64,000 nucleotides of DNA from Prorocentrum cordatum (GCA_963575745.1 CAUYUJ010014184.1:291001-355000), one strand, 5' to 3'; shown: positions 42,040 through 52,900, counted from the stretch's first letter. A program made the numbers and translations. Notes: generated from the letters alone by a model not told the origin.

Positions 42040-43155
42040 CAGCCCCCCCAGGGACGGCGAGGTCTCGCTCAGGTCCCCGCAGTGCCTCACTCCGCTGGAC
42101 CCAACAGCAGCCCTCGAAAGTGGCGACCGTGTCGCAGATCGCAGCCCCCCAGGGACGGCGAGGTCTCGCTCAGATCCCCGCGGTGCCTCAGCCCGCATGA
42201 CCCACCAGCAGCCCTCGAAAGTGGCGACAATGTCGCAGATCGCGGCCCCCCAGGGACGGCGAGGTCTCGGCCAGATCCCCGCGGTGCCTCAGTCCGCAGG
42301 ACCCACCAGCAGCCCTCGAAAGTGGCGACCGTGTCGCAGATCGCAGCCCCCCAGGGACGGCGAGGTCTCGCTCAGATCTCCGCGGCGCCTCAGTCCGCAG
42401 GACCCACCATCAGCCCTCGAAAGTGGCGACAGTGTCGCAGATCGCAGCCCCCCAGGGACGGCGAGGTCTCGCTCAGATCTCCACGGTGCCTCAGTCCGCA
42501 GGACCCACCAGCAGCCCTCGAAAGTGGCGACCGTGTCGCAGATCGCAGCCCCCCAGGGACGGCGAGGTCACGCTCAGATCCCCACGGTGCCTCAGCCCGC
42601 AGGACCCACCAGCAGCCCTCGAAAGTGGCGACAATGTCGCAGATCGCGGCCCCCCAGGGACGGCGAGGTCTCGCTCAGATCTCAGCGGTGCCTCAGTCCG
42701 CTGGACCCACCAGCAGCCTTCGAAAGCGGCGACCGTGTCGCAGATCGCAGCCCCCCAGGGACGGCGAGGTCTCGCTCAGGTCCCCGCGGTGCCTCACTCC
42801 GCAGGCCCCACCGGCAGCCCTCGAAAGTGGCGACCGTGTCGCAGATCGAAGCCCCCCAAGGACGGCGAGGTCTCGCTCAGATCTCCGCGGTGCCTCAGTC
42901 CGCTGGACCCACCAGCAACCCTCGAAAGTGGCGACCGTGTCGGAGATCGCAGCCCCCCAGGGACGGCGAGGTCTCGCTCAGATCCTCACGGTGCCTCAAT
43001 CCGCAGGCCCAACCAGCAGCCCTCGAAAGTGGCGACAATGTCGCAGATCGCAGCCCCCCAGGGACGGCGAGGTCTCGCTCAGATCCCCGCGGTGCCCCAG
43101 TCCGCAGGACCCACCAGCAGCCCTCGAAAGTGGCGACACAGCCCCCCAGGGACGG
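42040..43155 (+). repeat. 101-bp tandem satellite, 11 copies
   Basis: Units begin CAGCCCCCCAGGGACGGCGA and continue GGTCTCGCTCAGATCCCCGC, GGTGCCTCAGTCCGCAGGAC, CCACCAGCAGCCCTCGAAAG, TGGCGACCGTGTCGCAGATC. Starts are spaced exactly 101 bp (for example 42142, 42243 and 42344). Because 101 is not a multiple of three and the unit lacks stops in all three plus frames, every plus frame stays open across the array. Those 600-800 codon frames are not taken as genes. Confidence 0.95.
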
Positions 43156-43159
43156 CGCC

Positions 43160-43181
43160 CCCCCCCCCCACACACACACAC

Positions 43182-43223
<42 letters not shown>

Positions 43224-43759
43224 ACAACACACACCCACACCACACCCACACCCACACCCACACCCACACCACCCACACCACACCACCACAACCCCCACAC
43301 ACCCACACCCACACCCACACCCACACCCACACCCACACCCCACACCCACACCCACCCACACCCACACCCACACCACACCCACACCCACACCCACACCACA
43401 CCCACACCCACACCCCACACCCCACCCACCCCACACCCACACACACACACCCACACACCACCCACACACCCACACACCCACCACACACAACACACCCAAC
43501 CACACACACACCCCACAACACGCACACGCACACGCACACGCACGCGCACGCACGCGCACGCACACGCACACACACGCACCGCACACACACACCGCACGCA
43601 CACACGCACACACACACGCACACACGCACACGCACACACGCACACACGCACACACGCACACACGCACACACGCACACAACACACACACACGCACACACGC
43701 ACACACGCACACACGCACACACGCACACACGCACACACGCACACACGCACACACGCACG

Positions 43760-43792
<33 letters not shown>

Positions 43793-44013
43793 GCACACGC
43801 ACACAAACAAACACACACACACACACACATGCACGCGCGCACACACACAGAAACACACACACACACACACGCGCACACACACGCACGCACACAGAGACAG
43901 ACGCAGACACAGAGACAGACACAAACACAGACACAGACACAGACACAGACACAGACACACACACACACGCGCGCACACAAACACATTCTCAAACGCAATG
44001 AAACACACAGACA

Positions 44014-44061
<48 letters not shown>

Positions 44062-44385
44062 CGCACACACACAGACACAGACACAGACACAGACACAGAC
44101 GCAGACACAGACACAGACACAGACACAAACACACGCACGCACACGCGCACACACACGCACACGCGCACACGCACACAAACAAACACACACACACACACAC
44201 ATGCACGCGCGCACACACACAGAAACACACACACACACACACGCGCACACACACGCACGCACACAGAGACAGACGCAGACACAGAGACAGACACAAACAC
44301 AGACACAGACACAGACACAGACACAGACACACACACACACGCGCGCACACAAACACATTCTCAAACGCAATGAAACACACAGACA

Positions 44386-44433
<48 letters not shown>

Positions 44434-44520
44434 CGCACACACACAGACACAGACACAGACACAGACACAGACGCAGACACAGACACAGACACAGACACAA
44501 ACACACACACACAAAACACA
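43160..44520. repeat. CA-rich microsatellite with a 372-bp internal duplication
   Basis: The array runs from CACACC through CACACG to CAGACA variants. A segment containing the unique ACACATTCTCAAACGCAATG is present at 43981 and again at 44353, 372 bp later, with the surrounding variant order also repeated. The same unique seed appears in the CA tract at 48410. Confidence 0.9.
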
Positions 44521-44825
44521 CGAGGTACGCACAAGACAAGAGGAGACAAGACGGAAGCGGAAGATGGCAGGCGGGAGAAGGAGGAGAAGGACGCGACCAT
44601 AGTGCTCTATTCAAAACGAATACCCAACCAAGGAGGGTTCGGAAATACCCACATTCAAAGACCGATGGGTATCATGCCTCCTTGCTCCTCTGCTCTCTTT
44701 GGCCCTCGGCCATGCCCGGCCCCCCCCGCCCACACACACACACCTGGCCCTTGGGGCGGGGCCAGTCGACCGCGGCGCTGGGTCGTAGGCCGCAGGATCT
44801 GTCAGCACGTAGCCTGGGGCGGGAC
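44521..44825. other. No gene; solo M3 end
   Basis: At 44644-44672 ACCCACATTCAAAGACCGAT followed by GGGTAT is an inverted M3 end. No gene recognised. Confidence 0.45.
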
Positions 44826-45012
44826 GCACAGAGACACACTAATACTACATAACCTCCTTGGAGGCGCGCGAGCGATCCGAACATATAGTAGACCCATCTT
44901 GTAGTATATCGTTTCCAGAGCGGTGTGGCTAGAAAGCTGCCGCCACGACGCGCTATACTACAAGATTTCTCGGTGCATATATCGTATCAATATGTTGGGG
45001 TGACGCCGATAG
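44826..45012 (+). repeat. Dispersed repeat family M8, copy 2
   Basis: The part from GACCCATCTTGTAGTATATC to ATGTTGGGGTGACGCCGA aligns with 6696-6842. The upstream CACAGAGACACACTAATAC and GATCCGAACATATAGTAG resemble 5725-5785. CTTGTAGTATA and TATACTACAAG form an internal inverted repeat. Confidence 0.6.
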
Positions 45013-45711
45013 GGGGAGATCAATACCGCTACTCCCGAGACCTCTCCCGGCGTGCCATCTGACCGGAATTTCGAGGCGAATCCAGCGGTGGTGACGAGTG
45101 CCTCCCAGGAGGCCCCAAAAAGCGAAAACGAGGGAAGGGTGACAGCATTGGTGCCTTTTCTTCCTCCGACCTCTGTCTTGCCAAAACCCCCGACGTCATG
45201 TTTTGTTCATAACGTGAACCAAAAGGTCTGGACCCCTTCCCCAGGACAAGTTCTCATCATGAGTCGTTGTGTTGACGGTCCCGAGGCCAAGCAAAGGCCC
45301 CCAAACGCAAAACCAAAAACGAAACACTTCCCGTCGTGATTGTTTCGTGCCTCGAGGGGGTCTGGATCTCAATGGGCCCAGGAAACGGCAAGACCGTTTT
45401 TCCACCGTTTCCGACACAGCGTCTCTTAAACGGCGACGGAGCCGGCAAAACAACGGCGACGAAACCGACAAACAACGGCAACACCAAACGGGCAGAAAAA
45501 AACCTTTTGTCAAATCCAAGGTCTAATGAATTCGGACGGGGCCAGGACGAGGATAAATCCGTTCCAAAGCGTTCCGGAACGCTCTCAGAGCGTTCTGGAG
45601 CGCTCTGAAAAGGCCGCGGCGCCCGCGACATCCTCTAAAGGCAAAAAATAGCAACAAGCTTCCCGTCGTGATTGTTTCGTGCCTCGAGGGGGTCTGGATA
45701 CCTCTCCTAGA
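45013..45711. other. No gene; M7 copy and a 41-bp direct repeat
   Basis: CTTCCCGTCGTGATTGTTTC continuing GTGCCTCGAGGGGGTCTGGAT occurs at 45327 and again at 45659. An M7 copy lies at 45205-45300. The block 45068-45140 (GCGAATCCAGCGGTGGTGAC, GCCTCCCAGGAG) has a relative at 61228-61300. 45372-45500 matches 38421-38550. Confidence 0.5.
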
Positions 45712-45871
45712 CTCAAGCCGGGCCTGTCCCTCTACAGGAGGAAAATTCAAGAATAGTCAAACATTAGTCTGGGGACGATTTTTTCATATTTTTGGATTGC
45801 TTTTGGTTATATTTTGGCTATTTCTTATTTTTCGTCCACACCCCGCCTGTAGGGGGACACGCCCGACCTAA
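45712..45871. mobile_element. MITE-like element family M1, copy e (160 bp)
   Basis: The left end is AAGCCGGGCCTGTCCCTCTA. The right end inverted reads TTAGGTCGGGCGTGTCCCCC. The AT-rich interior includes AATAGTCAAACATTAGT. Confidence 0.75.
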
Positions 45872-46500
45872 TCCTAGACCAAGGAACGGCATAAACATAA
45901 ACTTGTGACGCTGCGCGCGTTTCTTGGATCTGGCCTGGAGCTCCCTCCCTGGCGCGCGGAGCGCGCTAGGGGCGTGGCCGGAGGCGCCGCCGGCGGGGCC
46001 CAGCGCGGATCCGAGAATCCGCGCGGAGCGCCAACAGTTTACGTGTATGGCGTTTTGTCTTCTGCGATATGTCGAAAACAAATCTGTGACACGGTGAAAC
46101 AAAAACACACGTCCGTGGAAAAGACACACAAACACGTGAGAACAAACACGTGCGCGGAAAAACACACGTGTTTTTTTCCACTGACTGTGTGCTTTCCCAC
46201 AGATTGTGTTTTCTCCTCAGACGTGTTTAGTGGATCGAAGATTGACATAAACAAAACAACTCGAAGGTCCGCGCGGCCCTCCGAGTTTTTATGCTTGTGT
46301 CATTCTTCGTTCCCCCAGTGCTGCTTCCTCCTCCGATCGCCTGCGGAAGCCGCCGCCCGCCCCGCCGCGCCGCCCGCCGCGACCCGCGAGCACGCCCAGA
46401 GCAGCGCCAGCAGCGGCGGCGGCGGCGCCGCGCGGCTCGCCCCCGCGGGCCGCATGTGGCGCCGCGGGCCGCGTGTGCGGCGCGGGAGGCGGGGGCTCTG
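45872..46500. other. No gene; ACGTGT-rich stretch
   Basis: CACACGT/ACACGTG motifs recur at 46105-46170 (AAACACACGTCCGTGG, AAACACGTGAGAACAAACAC). No gene recognised. Confidence 0.4.
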
Positions 46501-46504
46501 CCGC

Positions 46505-46680
46505 GCGAGGGGCAGGAGGGGGGAGGAGGGGGAGGGGGAGGAGGAGGAGGAGGGGGAGGAGGGGGAGGAGGAGGAGGGGAGGAGGAGGAGGAGGGAGGAG
46601 GAGGAGGAGGAGGAGGAGGAGGAGGAGGAGGAGGAGGAGGAGGAGGAGGAGGAGGAGGAGGAGGAGGAGGAGGAAGACCC
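46505..46680. repeat. GAG trinucleotide array
   Basis: Impure GAG from 46505, pure from 46595 to 46670. Confidence 0.9.
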
Positions 46681-46689
46681 AGACAGGAT

Positions 46690-46850
46690 CGCGTCGTACA
46701 AAAACAGGACGGGGAGTTTTTGGCCGACTTCGGCCTCGGGGGACCTTCGCCGGGCCTCGGGGCCGTCAAAAAACGGCTCTGGATGAAAAACCGGTCCTGG
46801 GGAGCGGGTCTGGACTTCTGGGGACGCCGTCCTGAAAACATCTGGACGTC
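46690..46850 (+). repeat. Dispersed repeat family M7, copy 3
   Basis: It shares with 47395-47570 the ordered strings GGGGACCTTCGCCGGGCCTC, AAAAACGGCTCTGGATGAAA and GGTCCTGGGGAGCGGGTCTG. Confidence 0.45.
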
Positions 46851-46918
46851 GCATGTCTGGGGAGAACGACTTGCTGTTGACTTACCGCCTGGCGGGCGCA
46901 TGCTCTGCAGTCGGCCCA

Positions 46919-47082
46919 TATATCATAAGGATGCGCGATGAGGATGCACAGGGCCTTGGAAGGCCACTTCGAGGCTTTTCGAGCGGGGCGTGGCCAACGA
47001 AAGTGGCCAAGGGTGGACCGAGGAGGCAAGGATGCAAGGGTACCCTTGGGAAGGATGCCCATCCTTATTATGCGGGTTGGCT
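46919..47082. mobile_element. MITE-like element family M6, copy c
   Basis: It begins ATATCATAAGGATGCG and ends CATCCTTATTATGCGGGTTG. The interior GGAAGGCCACTTCGAGGCTT, AAAGTGGCCAAGGGTGGACC and GGATGCAAGGGTACCCTTGG match the other copies. Confidence 0.65.
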
Positions 47083-47750
47083 GTAATGCACTCTTCATTT
47101 CTGATCTTTAAGCCTCTCTTCTCCCGCTGCGCCCGCCAGGTTAATATTGCTTTCTACCGCAACGCCAAAATGTTTTTTTTCCTCGGTCCGAGCAACGGCA
47201 AAAAAAAGAGAAAGAGAAAGGCGGTCCGCATGACTGGCCCCCCGCCCATCCCCCCAGTCCCCACCCCGCCCCCCCACCAGCGGCAGCTGCGGGGCAGTGG
47301 GGCAGGCCGAATGGGCAGAACTCGGCGCACCACGGCGGCTGCGGCTGGACCCTGCCATGACGGCGCGGGAGACGGTCTCTGACGCTTCCGGAGATCCAAC
47401 GTACTGCCCAAAATCAGGACGCCGGTGTTTCGTCATTTTCGGCCTCTTGGGGCCCTCGCCGGTCCCCGGGACAGTCAACAAAACGACCCTAGATGAAAAA
47501 CCCGCCCCGGGGAAAGGGTCGAGACTTCCACGGAGGGTGTATTGACCATATCAAGACATCGGATCTCTGGGCCGCTTGGGTCATTCAATCCTGAGCGATC
47601 TCCGCCATCCGACGGCGAAGATCGTTCAACCTTGAACGCCCGCGCCAGCGTCGCCGCCGCGTCGACGCGGCGCGAACCTGTCGTTCGGGCTGCAAGGGCG
47701 GATAGGTTAGGAGGACACCAGCTATACACGAACACCCAGCCTGGCTAGGC
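47083..47750. other. No gene; M7 copy 4
   Basis: The M7-related block lies at 47395-47570. ATCTCCGCCATCCGACGGCG and its neighbour TTGAACGCC at 47600-47640 form imperfect dyads. No gene recognised. Confidence 0.4.
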
Positions 47751-47894
47751 TTAGGTCGGGCGTGTCCACCTACAGGCAGATTTTGGATAATAAATAATAA
47801 AATCAGTAACGAATCCGAAAATAATTACAATATAGTCCCCTGGCTATTTTTTACTATGTTTGAAGATTCCTCCTACAGAGGGACAGGCCCGAGT
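47751..47894. mobile_element. MITE-like element family M1, copy f (144 bp)
   Basis: The left end is TTAGGTCGGGCGTGTCCACC. The right end inverted reads GAACTCGGGCCTGTCCCTCT. The interior is AT-rich, with TATTTTTTACTATGTTTGAA shared almost exactly with copy g. Confidence 0.75.
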
Positions 47895-48572
47895 TCAAGC
47901 AGCTAGGCCCATCGTGGGACCCAGATTGATGCACGCGTCTTCCTGGACAATCATCGACCAGGGATCGGCCTGGCAAGGACCCTTATCGATGCACAGTTGG
48001 CTTCCTCCGAAGGAGGCAGAGGATGATCACGAGGAGAAGGGATACGAGGAAGGGGAGGAGGTCGCAAATTTTGTTGACCCATACCCATGATCGGCCTGAC
48101 AGGAGTTTTCTCATAGTTGGACAGGTGCGGTGTCTCACGCCCGCTCTAGCGGGTAGGCGGTGCCCACGAGCCGCGTGGATCCCTGGCACATGCGTTCGCA
48201 TGCGTAGGGACTCCCGAGGATGTGGAAAAAGGTTGGCCCCGAGGTGGTCGCGGGCCCAACGGCGAACGCAACACAAACAATGCATGCAACACAACATACG
48301 CACGCGAACGCATCCCACACAGTACCTACGAGAGACATCCAGACGCGCGCACACACACACACATGCGCACACGTTCACGCACACACACACAGACGCACAC
48401 ACACACACATTCTCAAACGCAATGAAACAGACATAAACGCAATCCAACATATGTTTCCCTGCGTACTTCAACGATATACATACATATATATAGATCTATC
48501 GATACACACATGTTTCTATATAGCTATATATATCCATCTATCTATCTATATATCTATCTATCGATCTATCTA

Positions 48573-48647
<75 letters not shown>

Positions 48648-48670
48648 GTCTATCTATATATATATCCATC
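47895..48670. repeat. CA tract with seed sequence and TATC tetranucleotide array
   Basis: CA-rich at 48340-48410 ending in ACACATTCTCAAACGCAATG, the seed also found at 43981 and 44353. TATC/TATA repeats follow at 48520-48668. 47895-48340 has no recognised gene. Confidence 0.8.
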
Positions 48671-49181
48671 CATCTATGAAGTATGATCAGCGAAGCACGT
48701 CGAGCTCGGGCCGCCTGACGGCTGTTGGAGGCCTGGACTCCGAGCGGGGCGCACTCGGGACACAGGGCGGAACCCGCGGACCCTCGCCTGTGGCCCGCAG
48801 ACACACACGCGCGAGCCGGACGACCGCGCGCGCGGCGTCGCGGCGGAAGGTGCCAGCAGCAGCGGATGCCCCCCAGGAGAGCCCAGCATCGAATCGACAA
48901 GTCGGATCGGCGCTCGCCATGAATCGGATCGACGGATATCGGCAGCCGAGTGGGGAAGGGTCGAGTCGGCAGACATCGGCAGGCTAGTAGGCCTCCAATC
49001 AGAAATCGGAACCCAAATCGGAATCCGAAATCGAATCGAATCGAAATTGGACACCATCGAAGCCGAACCGAATCGAATCGGAGGAATCGAAACGAGCCCT
49101 GCCGCCCCCCGTACAGTATGCGTAGGGTGTTTCTCGACATAGGTCCCCACTGCATCCGAGTCGTCCAAGAGGTGCGGTGAC
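48671..49181. repeat. GATCGG-rich dispersed block, copy 2, and M2 solo end
   Basis: 48885-49105 is collinear with 9190-9400. At 49117-49160 GTACAGTATGCGTAGGGTGT and GACATAGGTCCCCACTGCAT form a rearranged or solo end of family M2. Confidence 0.55.
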
Positions 49182-50030
49182 CTCAGGCAGATGCTTCAGC
49201 GGCTGATCGAACGGACGGGCGGGGCAGAGCTCGCCCGACAGCCCGCGCACTTCCGCATCGCCAGACCCTTTCTGGCCGGCCGCGACGGGCGCATCGCACC
49301 ACTGCTCAGCCACCTCCGACCGAGCCTGGGCAGAGCCACGCTGTGCCCCCGCAGCAGGTGAGGGGCAGGTCGCGGCGCCCACGTCGCCCACCGCCCTCGC
49401 CAGCAGGCGAGTCCCTGCGGAGGTGCGCAGCCCCCCCATGACGGGGAGGGCCCGGAGGGCGACAAGGACTGCCCCATGGAGCAGGACGACTGGTTCCCGT
49501 CCTCCGTGCCCGACAGCAGCAGCGGGGAGGGCGGCGCAGAGCAAGAAGAAGAGAATGGCGAATCCAGCGACCCGAGCTGCGAGTAAGAGGTGACGAAGGA
49601 GCTTGCACTGCGCCCCGGCACTGGCGGCTCGGTAGATGCCCAGGAGGACCTGATGGCGGTGCTGCCCGAGGAGCTGGCGGGGACCCAGCATCCGCAAGGC
49701 GAGGAGGACGAGCCCATGACGCCATCCGAGGCCTTCCTGGAAAGCGCGCTGCTCACTGAGGCCACGGCACTGGAGCGGGAACTGGCAGTGTGGGCGACGC
49801 TCTGGGTCATCGATATCGCCGCGCGAGGATGAGTGGCGACGCTGGGTGGTCCCGTACCTCACCGCCATCTTCAGACCACGCCGTCCCTCTGGAGCAGCTC
49901 GCCGAGACCTTGACCAGCGTGGCTTGGATGCGACGCAGGGAGCGCCGCAGGTTCCTCTCGGACTGCGTGGCTATAGTCTCGAAGACTGGAACTACCAGGC
50001 TTTGAGCAACGTCCTGACGCCGCACTGAAT
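49182..50030 (+). pseudogene. Degenerate coding segment, unrecognised
   Basis: The plus strand shows a run of non-repetitive coding character. One frame gives RQMLQRLIERTGGAELARQP then HFRIARPFLAGRDGRIAPLL, broken by a TGA near 49361. A second gives MEQDDWFPSSVPDSSSGEGG and then, after an in-frame TAA near 49587, EVTKELALRPGTGGSVDAQE and PEELAGTQHPQGEEDEPMTP up to a stop at 49830. A third frame has LAETLTSVAWMRRRERRRFL. It may be a decayed transposon ORF or a host exon with unrecognised introns. No family is proposed. Confidence 0.3.
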
Positions 50031-50317
50031 GACGCTAGCAGACCTCATGAAGCAGATCGCAGCGGTGCTCCAAAACCGCACGCCAGACGGCATCCCTGGG
50101 CCGCACGGCGACCGTGAAGGCTGGGCGGAGGGGCGGATGCTACCCTGGGCTTCTTCAACAGCGTGGGGGGGTCACACCCCCGACGGGGGTCAACCTCGCC
50201 TCTTCGTCGCGCCGCGACGGAGGTCGAAGCGCCTTCGGCGCGAGGTGGCTGGCCGCGACGGGGGTCGATACGGGGCTGTCGGCGGGGATGACGCCCCCCG
50301 ACGCTTATTGAGAAACT

Positions 50318-50508
50318 CCGAATACAGTAGGGGCTGGACCGCAAGAAACCTTCCACAAGAAACTCAACCCTGAGACCCCAGGACATCCATTGATTTTTGG
50401 TGTGGGAGCGTCACGCTTTCCATAGCAAAACCACCGAGACCCAAGAAATCCGGGGCACCCTGGAGGCAAGCAGGGTGCTTCTTGGCATGGGTCCCCACTG
50501 TATCCGGA
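50318..50508. mobile_element. MITE-like element family M2, copy c (191 bp, best ends)
   Basis: It begins CCGAATACAGTAGGGGCTGG and ends CATGGGTCCCCACTGTATCC, terminal inverted repeats of about 30 bp with mismatches. The interior matches the copies at 8431 and 25263. Confidence 0.75.
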
Positions 50509-51297
50509 TGCGCAGGAAAGGCCCCCTTGGATGCCGCACGTGGACCGTGGTGAGCCACCGCACCAACAGACCGCCTCCGCTGGCCGGAAGCACCCCACGG
50601 AGCAGCGCAGCGCCAGCAGCACCCCCCCCGCACCTGCAGGAGGAGAGGACGCCACTGGTGCTGCGGCAGCCGACCCCCCAACGGGGACATGGAGGACAAT
50701 GACGGTGCTGGAAAAGGGATTCAGTGTCTGGAAAGCTGGTGGAGCATCCATCGAGGCTTGGCCATGGATATCACCGCCACCCTGCTCATCAGATAAGGAA
50801 TCGTCCAGATAAAGAATCGTCAAAGGTCTGAGGCCTCCTGGGCGCAATCCGAAACCACCGTCCCCACCTTACCCCGGCGGGTCCGTGGCCGCGGGCATGG
50901 GTAGGGGACCGCAGTGACGGCAGTAGTGACGACGACCGCAGTGACGGCAGCAATGGCAAGCGGGAGGGCATCGTGGTGACCAGCCAGGCGGAGGTCCCTC
51001 CGGATGACCCTGCATAGAAAGATCCCGCCAGCAGCACTGCCAGTAGGGTCAGCGGCGCAGTGCGCAGTAGCTGGGCTGGGTGCGGCGGCCGCTGCGGCAG
51101 CCTCGGCGATGCAGACGCCACAACACGGTGATCAAGCCAGCGTTGGACTGGACGCAGAGGCCCCTCCTGCTGCTGAGGGACAGGAACACACTGATCCACG
51201 CGAGCGCCTTGGCCATGCGCTGGCACGAGCAGCGACCGCCGCTGCTGCCAGGCGCAACGTCCGACGCCCAGCCACCGCTGTGCCTGATGCGCAGATG
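50509..51297. other. Possible short coding remnant, no gene assigned
   Basis: At 51110-51297 the plus strand reads NTVIKPALDWTQRPLLLLRD then RNTLIHASALAMRWHEQRPP with non-repetitive composition, then stops at the M4 copy beginning at 51298. GCAGTGACGGCAGTAGTGAC-type repeats lie at 50905-50960. The function is unknown. Confidence 0.3.
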
Positions 51298-51510
51298 CTG
51301 AGCAGGGACCGACCGTCCCGGCATTCCCATAGTCCTACCACAAAATGCTCTTAGAACCCAGCATTGTTCTAAGAACGAAAACAATGCTCTTGGAACATTA
51401 GCACGATGTGTTAAAACAAATCAGTCTCAGCCAGACATGCTCTAAGAACATTTCGTGCAGACCACGAGATGTTCTCAGAACATTCTTTGGTGGGCCTATA
51501 GGCGAGCCAG
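51298..51510 (+). mobile_element. Dispersed element family M4, copy c
   Basis: It starts AGCAGGGACCGACCGTCCCG and ends AACATTCTTTGGTGGGCCTA. The interior has many TTCTAAGAAC and GCTCTTAGAAC palindromes. Confidence 0.7.
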
Positions 51511-51607
51511 CACGTTTCGCCACTGCTCGAAGATACCAGCTGCTGTGGATGCCATGACGATGGACACTCTAGCATTCTTATCATTGAAGTACAAGTGTTT
51601 AAACAAT

Positions 51608-51797
51608 GATACCCATCGGTCGGAAGAAGTGGGTAGCAACATGAAGTAGGAAGGCGCTGGAAATATATCGGGTTTCCGCCCCGCCTCCTGAGGAGGAGGG
51701 GAGAGGGAAAACCACTCGACTCTTGAAGTAGGAAGGCGCTGAAAGTAGATTGGAATCTGGGAATCCAAAAATACCTACTTTCAACGACCGAGGGTAA
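51608..51797. mobile_element. MITE-like element family M3, copy d (190 bp)
   Basis: It begins GATACCCATCGGTCGGAAGA and ends TACTTTCAACGACCGAGGGT, imperfect inverted repeats. The interior ACATGAAGTAGGAAGGCGCT is repeated near both ends, suggesting extended terminal repeats. Confidence 0.7.
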
Positions 51798-51853
51798 ACT
51801 GCTTTAAAACGCTCTACATGATACCGGAGAGAAGCCCCGATTATTCTCTGTTG

Positions 51854-52240
51854 GGGCTGTGGGGCTATAGGGCTATAGGGATATGGGGCTATGGGGCCGT
51901 AGAGCTAGTGGGCTAGGGCTATAGGGCTATAGGGCTATAGGGCTATAGCGTTATTGGGCTAGAAGGTTATAGGGCTAGTGGGCTACACGGCTACAGGGCT
52001 ATAGGGCTATAGGGCTATAGGGCTAAAGGGCTAGAGGTCTAGAGGTCTAGAGGGCTAGAGGGCTGGAGGGCTGGAGGGCTAGAGGGCTAGAATGCTAGAG
52101 GGCTACAGGGCTATAGGGTTATAGGGCTGTCGGATTATTGGGCTATTGGGCTATAGGGCTATAGGGCTACAGGGCTGTAGTGCTGTAGAGCTATAAGGCT
52201 ATGGGACTATAGGGCTATAGGGCTGTAGGGTTATGGGGCA
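51854..52240. repeat. 9-bp minisatellite GGGCTATAG
   Basis: About 43 units of GGGCTATAG and variants (GGGCTAGAG, GGGCTACAG, GGGCTGTAG) over 387 bp. Variants cluster locally, as expected from slippage. Confidence 0.95.
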
Positions 52241-52422
52241 CCCGGGCACCCGGGCGGGCCGCCAAAATCGGCGGCGCAGCTAACCGAACCATATGACTCC
52301 GCTAGGACCCCTATAGAGGCAAGCTCTGATTGGGGAACATGTTTAAGACATGTCTTTTTGCATGTTTGAGACATGTTTGACTTAGACATCTGGAAATTAC
52401 TTGGCAGAACGCTTCCTCTCCA

Positions 52423-52900
52423 TTGATCGACTTCCAGAAGCCAGCAGTGAACGCGGCCAGGCGAGGTGCACCCGCGTTGCTGCCGTGCCTCACCGCCCCG
52501 TCGAGTCGTGCCGCCTCCGGCGCAGCCTGCGCCAGGCCCGGGTTTGGACGACGGCGCGGAGAACCCTGGCGACGCGGCCTGCGAGCCTCGCGAGGCATGG
52601 CAAGGGGCGGCCGCCCACCCCCCCGCCCCGCGGAGGCGGCGACCGCAGGTGCGTTGACGGAGCCGCACGCCGTCGACCCGAGGGAGCGGGGCGGAGGGGG
52701 GGGGAATGCTTTCGCTGCACTCGGCGCCGTCCCTGACCGTGTCCATGACCTGCTGTCGAGCATCGGTATTTTCGTGTGCCGGCGATGCGGGGCCTACGCG
52801 TCCCGCGCGGCCAGGCAGCCCGAGTCAGAATGCCCTGGTGCTTTGCCTCCGCTGGCCGAGTGCAGCCCGCCCTGCCCTGCGTATGAGCAGATCCAGACGG
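52423..52900 (+). pseudogene. LINE C-terminal zinc-motif fragment
   Basis: The plus-strand frame contains IFVCRRCGAYASRAARQPES followed by ECPGAL. It has the same layout as the C-terminus of the minus-strand LINE ORF2 (VVCRVCGAHSAVRRASLGRA then CPGP), that is C-x2-C-G-A-x(13-15)-C-P-G. Upstream is Pro/Arg/Ala-rich low complexity. It is read as the tail of another LINE whose body is absent; a host zinc-binding exon is an alternative. Confidence 0.4.

Noticed and set aside
42082-44852. Three plus-strand frames of 639-809 codons and minus-strand frames over 500 codons
   Set aside because: They translate the 101-bp satellite and the CA array (His/Thr or Cys/Val repeats). They are open only because the repeats lack stops.
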